Origin: Neptuniibacter sp. | Lineage (GTDB): Bacteria > Pseudomonadota > Gammaproteobacteria > Pseudomonadales > Balneatricaceae | Assembly: GCA_030149405.1 (NCBI GenBank) | Contig: JASBRM010000227.1 | Span: 1-5,546, forward strand | DNA: 5,546 nt | Direction: 5' to 3' | Part shown: piece by piece, positions 5,339 through 5,546 of the stretch | How positions within the stretch are numbered: the stretch's first letter is position 1 | Layout: each line of letters opens with the position of its first letter | Position numbers and translations under genes: made by a program | Notes under the pieces: generated by a model | Databases searched by the model: none | What the model was told of the DNA's origin: nothing | Seen by the model: only the letters and a program-made list of their open reading frames with translations

Positions 5339-5546
5339 ATGACATTTAAATTATTCTACACAGACTACTCAAAAGATAAGCACGTTCGCTCCGATGAGGC
5401 GGTCAGTGAAACGTTGGAAAACATCACCGGGCTTATGCAGAGTTTGCTGCATGAAGAGGATAACTTTATCGGCATCATCGATGACGACAACGTGATGTTG
5501 CAGTTTATGGTTGATGAAGACGGTTCTCTCATTGTGGATCTGCCCA
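5339..5546 (+). CDS. Unrecognised small acidic protein, N-terminal 69 codons only
   Basis: An open frame runs from ATG 5339 to the window edge. It begins MTFKLFYTDYSKDKHV, and the visible part is acidic and soluble, with a helix-like middle (ETLENITGLMQSLLHEE, about 24-40) and then alternating strands (FIGIIDDDNVMLQFMVDEDG, about 43-62). The start is supported by an in-frame TAA at 5324-5326 and by AAGG at 5325-5328, about 10 nt upstream of the ATG. The helix then beta-hairpin pattern recalls small immunity-type or other hypothetical proteins, but I cannot name a family. It is separated from the HEPN module by the hairpin-rich region, so it is probably an independent gene. Confidence 0.7.
   Translation, partial: MTFKLFYTDYSKDKHVRSDEAVSETLENITGLMQSLLHEEDNFIGIIDDDNVMLQFMVDEDGSLIVDLP

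Overview
The window looks like a stretch of a gammaproteobacterial chromosome, probably a marine Oceanospirillales-type organism. That assignment is inferred from the style of the proteins and from remembered repeat motifs, not from a marker gene. It has three parts.

Left part (1-3222, minus strand): a two-gene operon. A promoter at about 3196-3222 reads leftward into an iron-dependent alcohol dehydrogenase of the ErcA-like branch (2000-3166). The next gene overlaps its end by 17 nt and encodes a soluble PAS-PAS-GGDEF-EAL protein (2016 to beyond base 1). All visible c-di-GMP synthesis and hydrolysis motifs are intact. The overlap suggests that alcohol metabolism or sensing is linked to c-di-GMP turnover.

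Middle part (about 3430-4891, plus strand): a compact two-gene module that looks like an accessory insertion. An AT-rich leader carries two near-identical copies of a CACGACAGnnTGTCGTAT dyad, 128 bp apart. The first gene (3624-4367) encodes a 247-aa protein with two apparent winged-helix domains, an acidic linker and a strand-helix tail. Two bases after its stop starts a 173-aa protein (4370-4891) with an RNCQ-type HEPN signature (R140-N141 and H145), the active-site motif of HEPN ribonucleases. The simplest reading is a self-regulated toxin-antitoxin or anti-phage module: a DNA-binding regulator or partner followed by a HEPN RNase effector. I do not recognise it as a named system, and it is the most interesting item in the window.

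Right part (4892-5546): about 450 bp without a convincing gene. It holds an integron attC-like scrap directly after the HEPN stop, a GGGGTCAGAGTAAATTT motif of a kind I associate with REP/Y1-transposase elements, and a run of strong hairpins (4972-5207) including a three-tier nested stem. This looks like a dispersed structured repeat or a non-coding RNA rather than a gene. The window ends in the first 69 codons of an unrecognised plus-strand protein (5339 onward).
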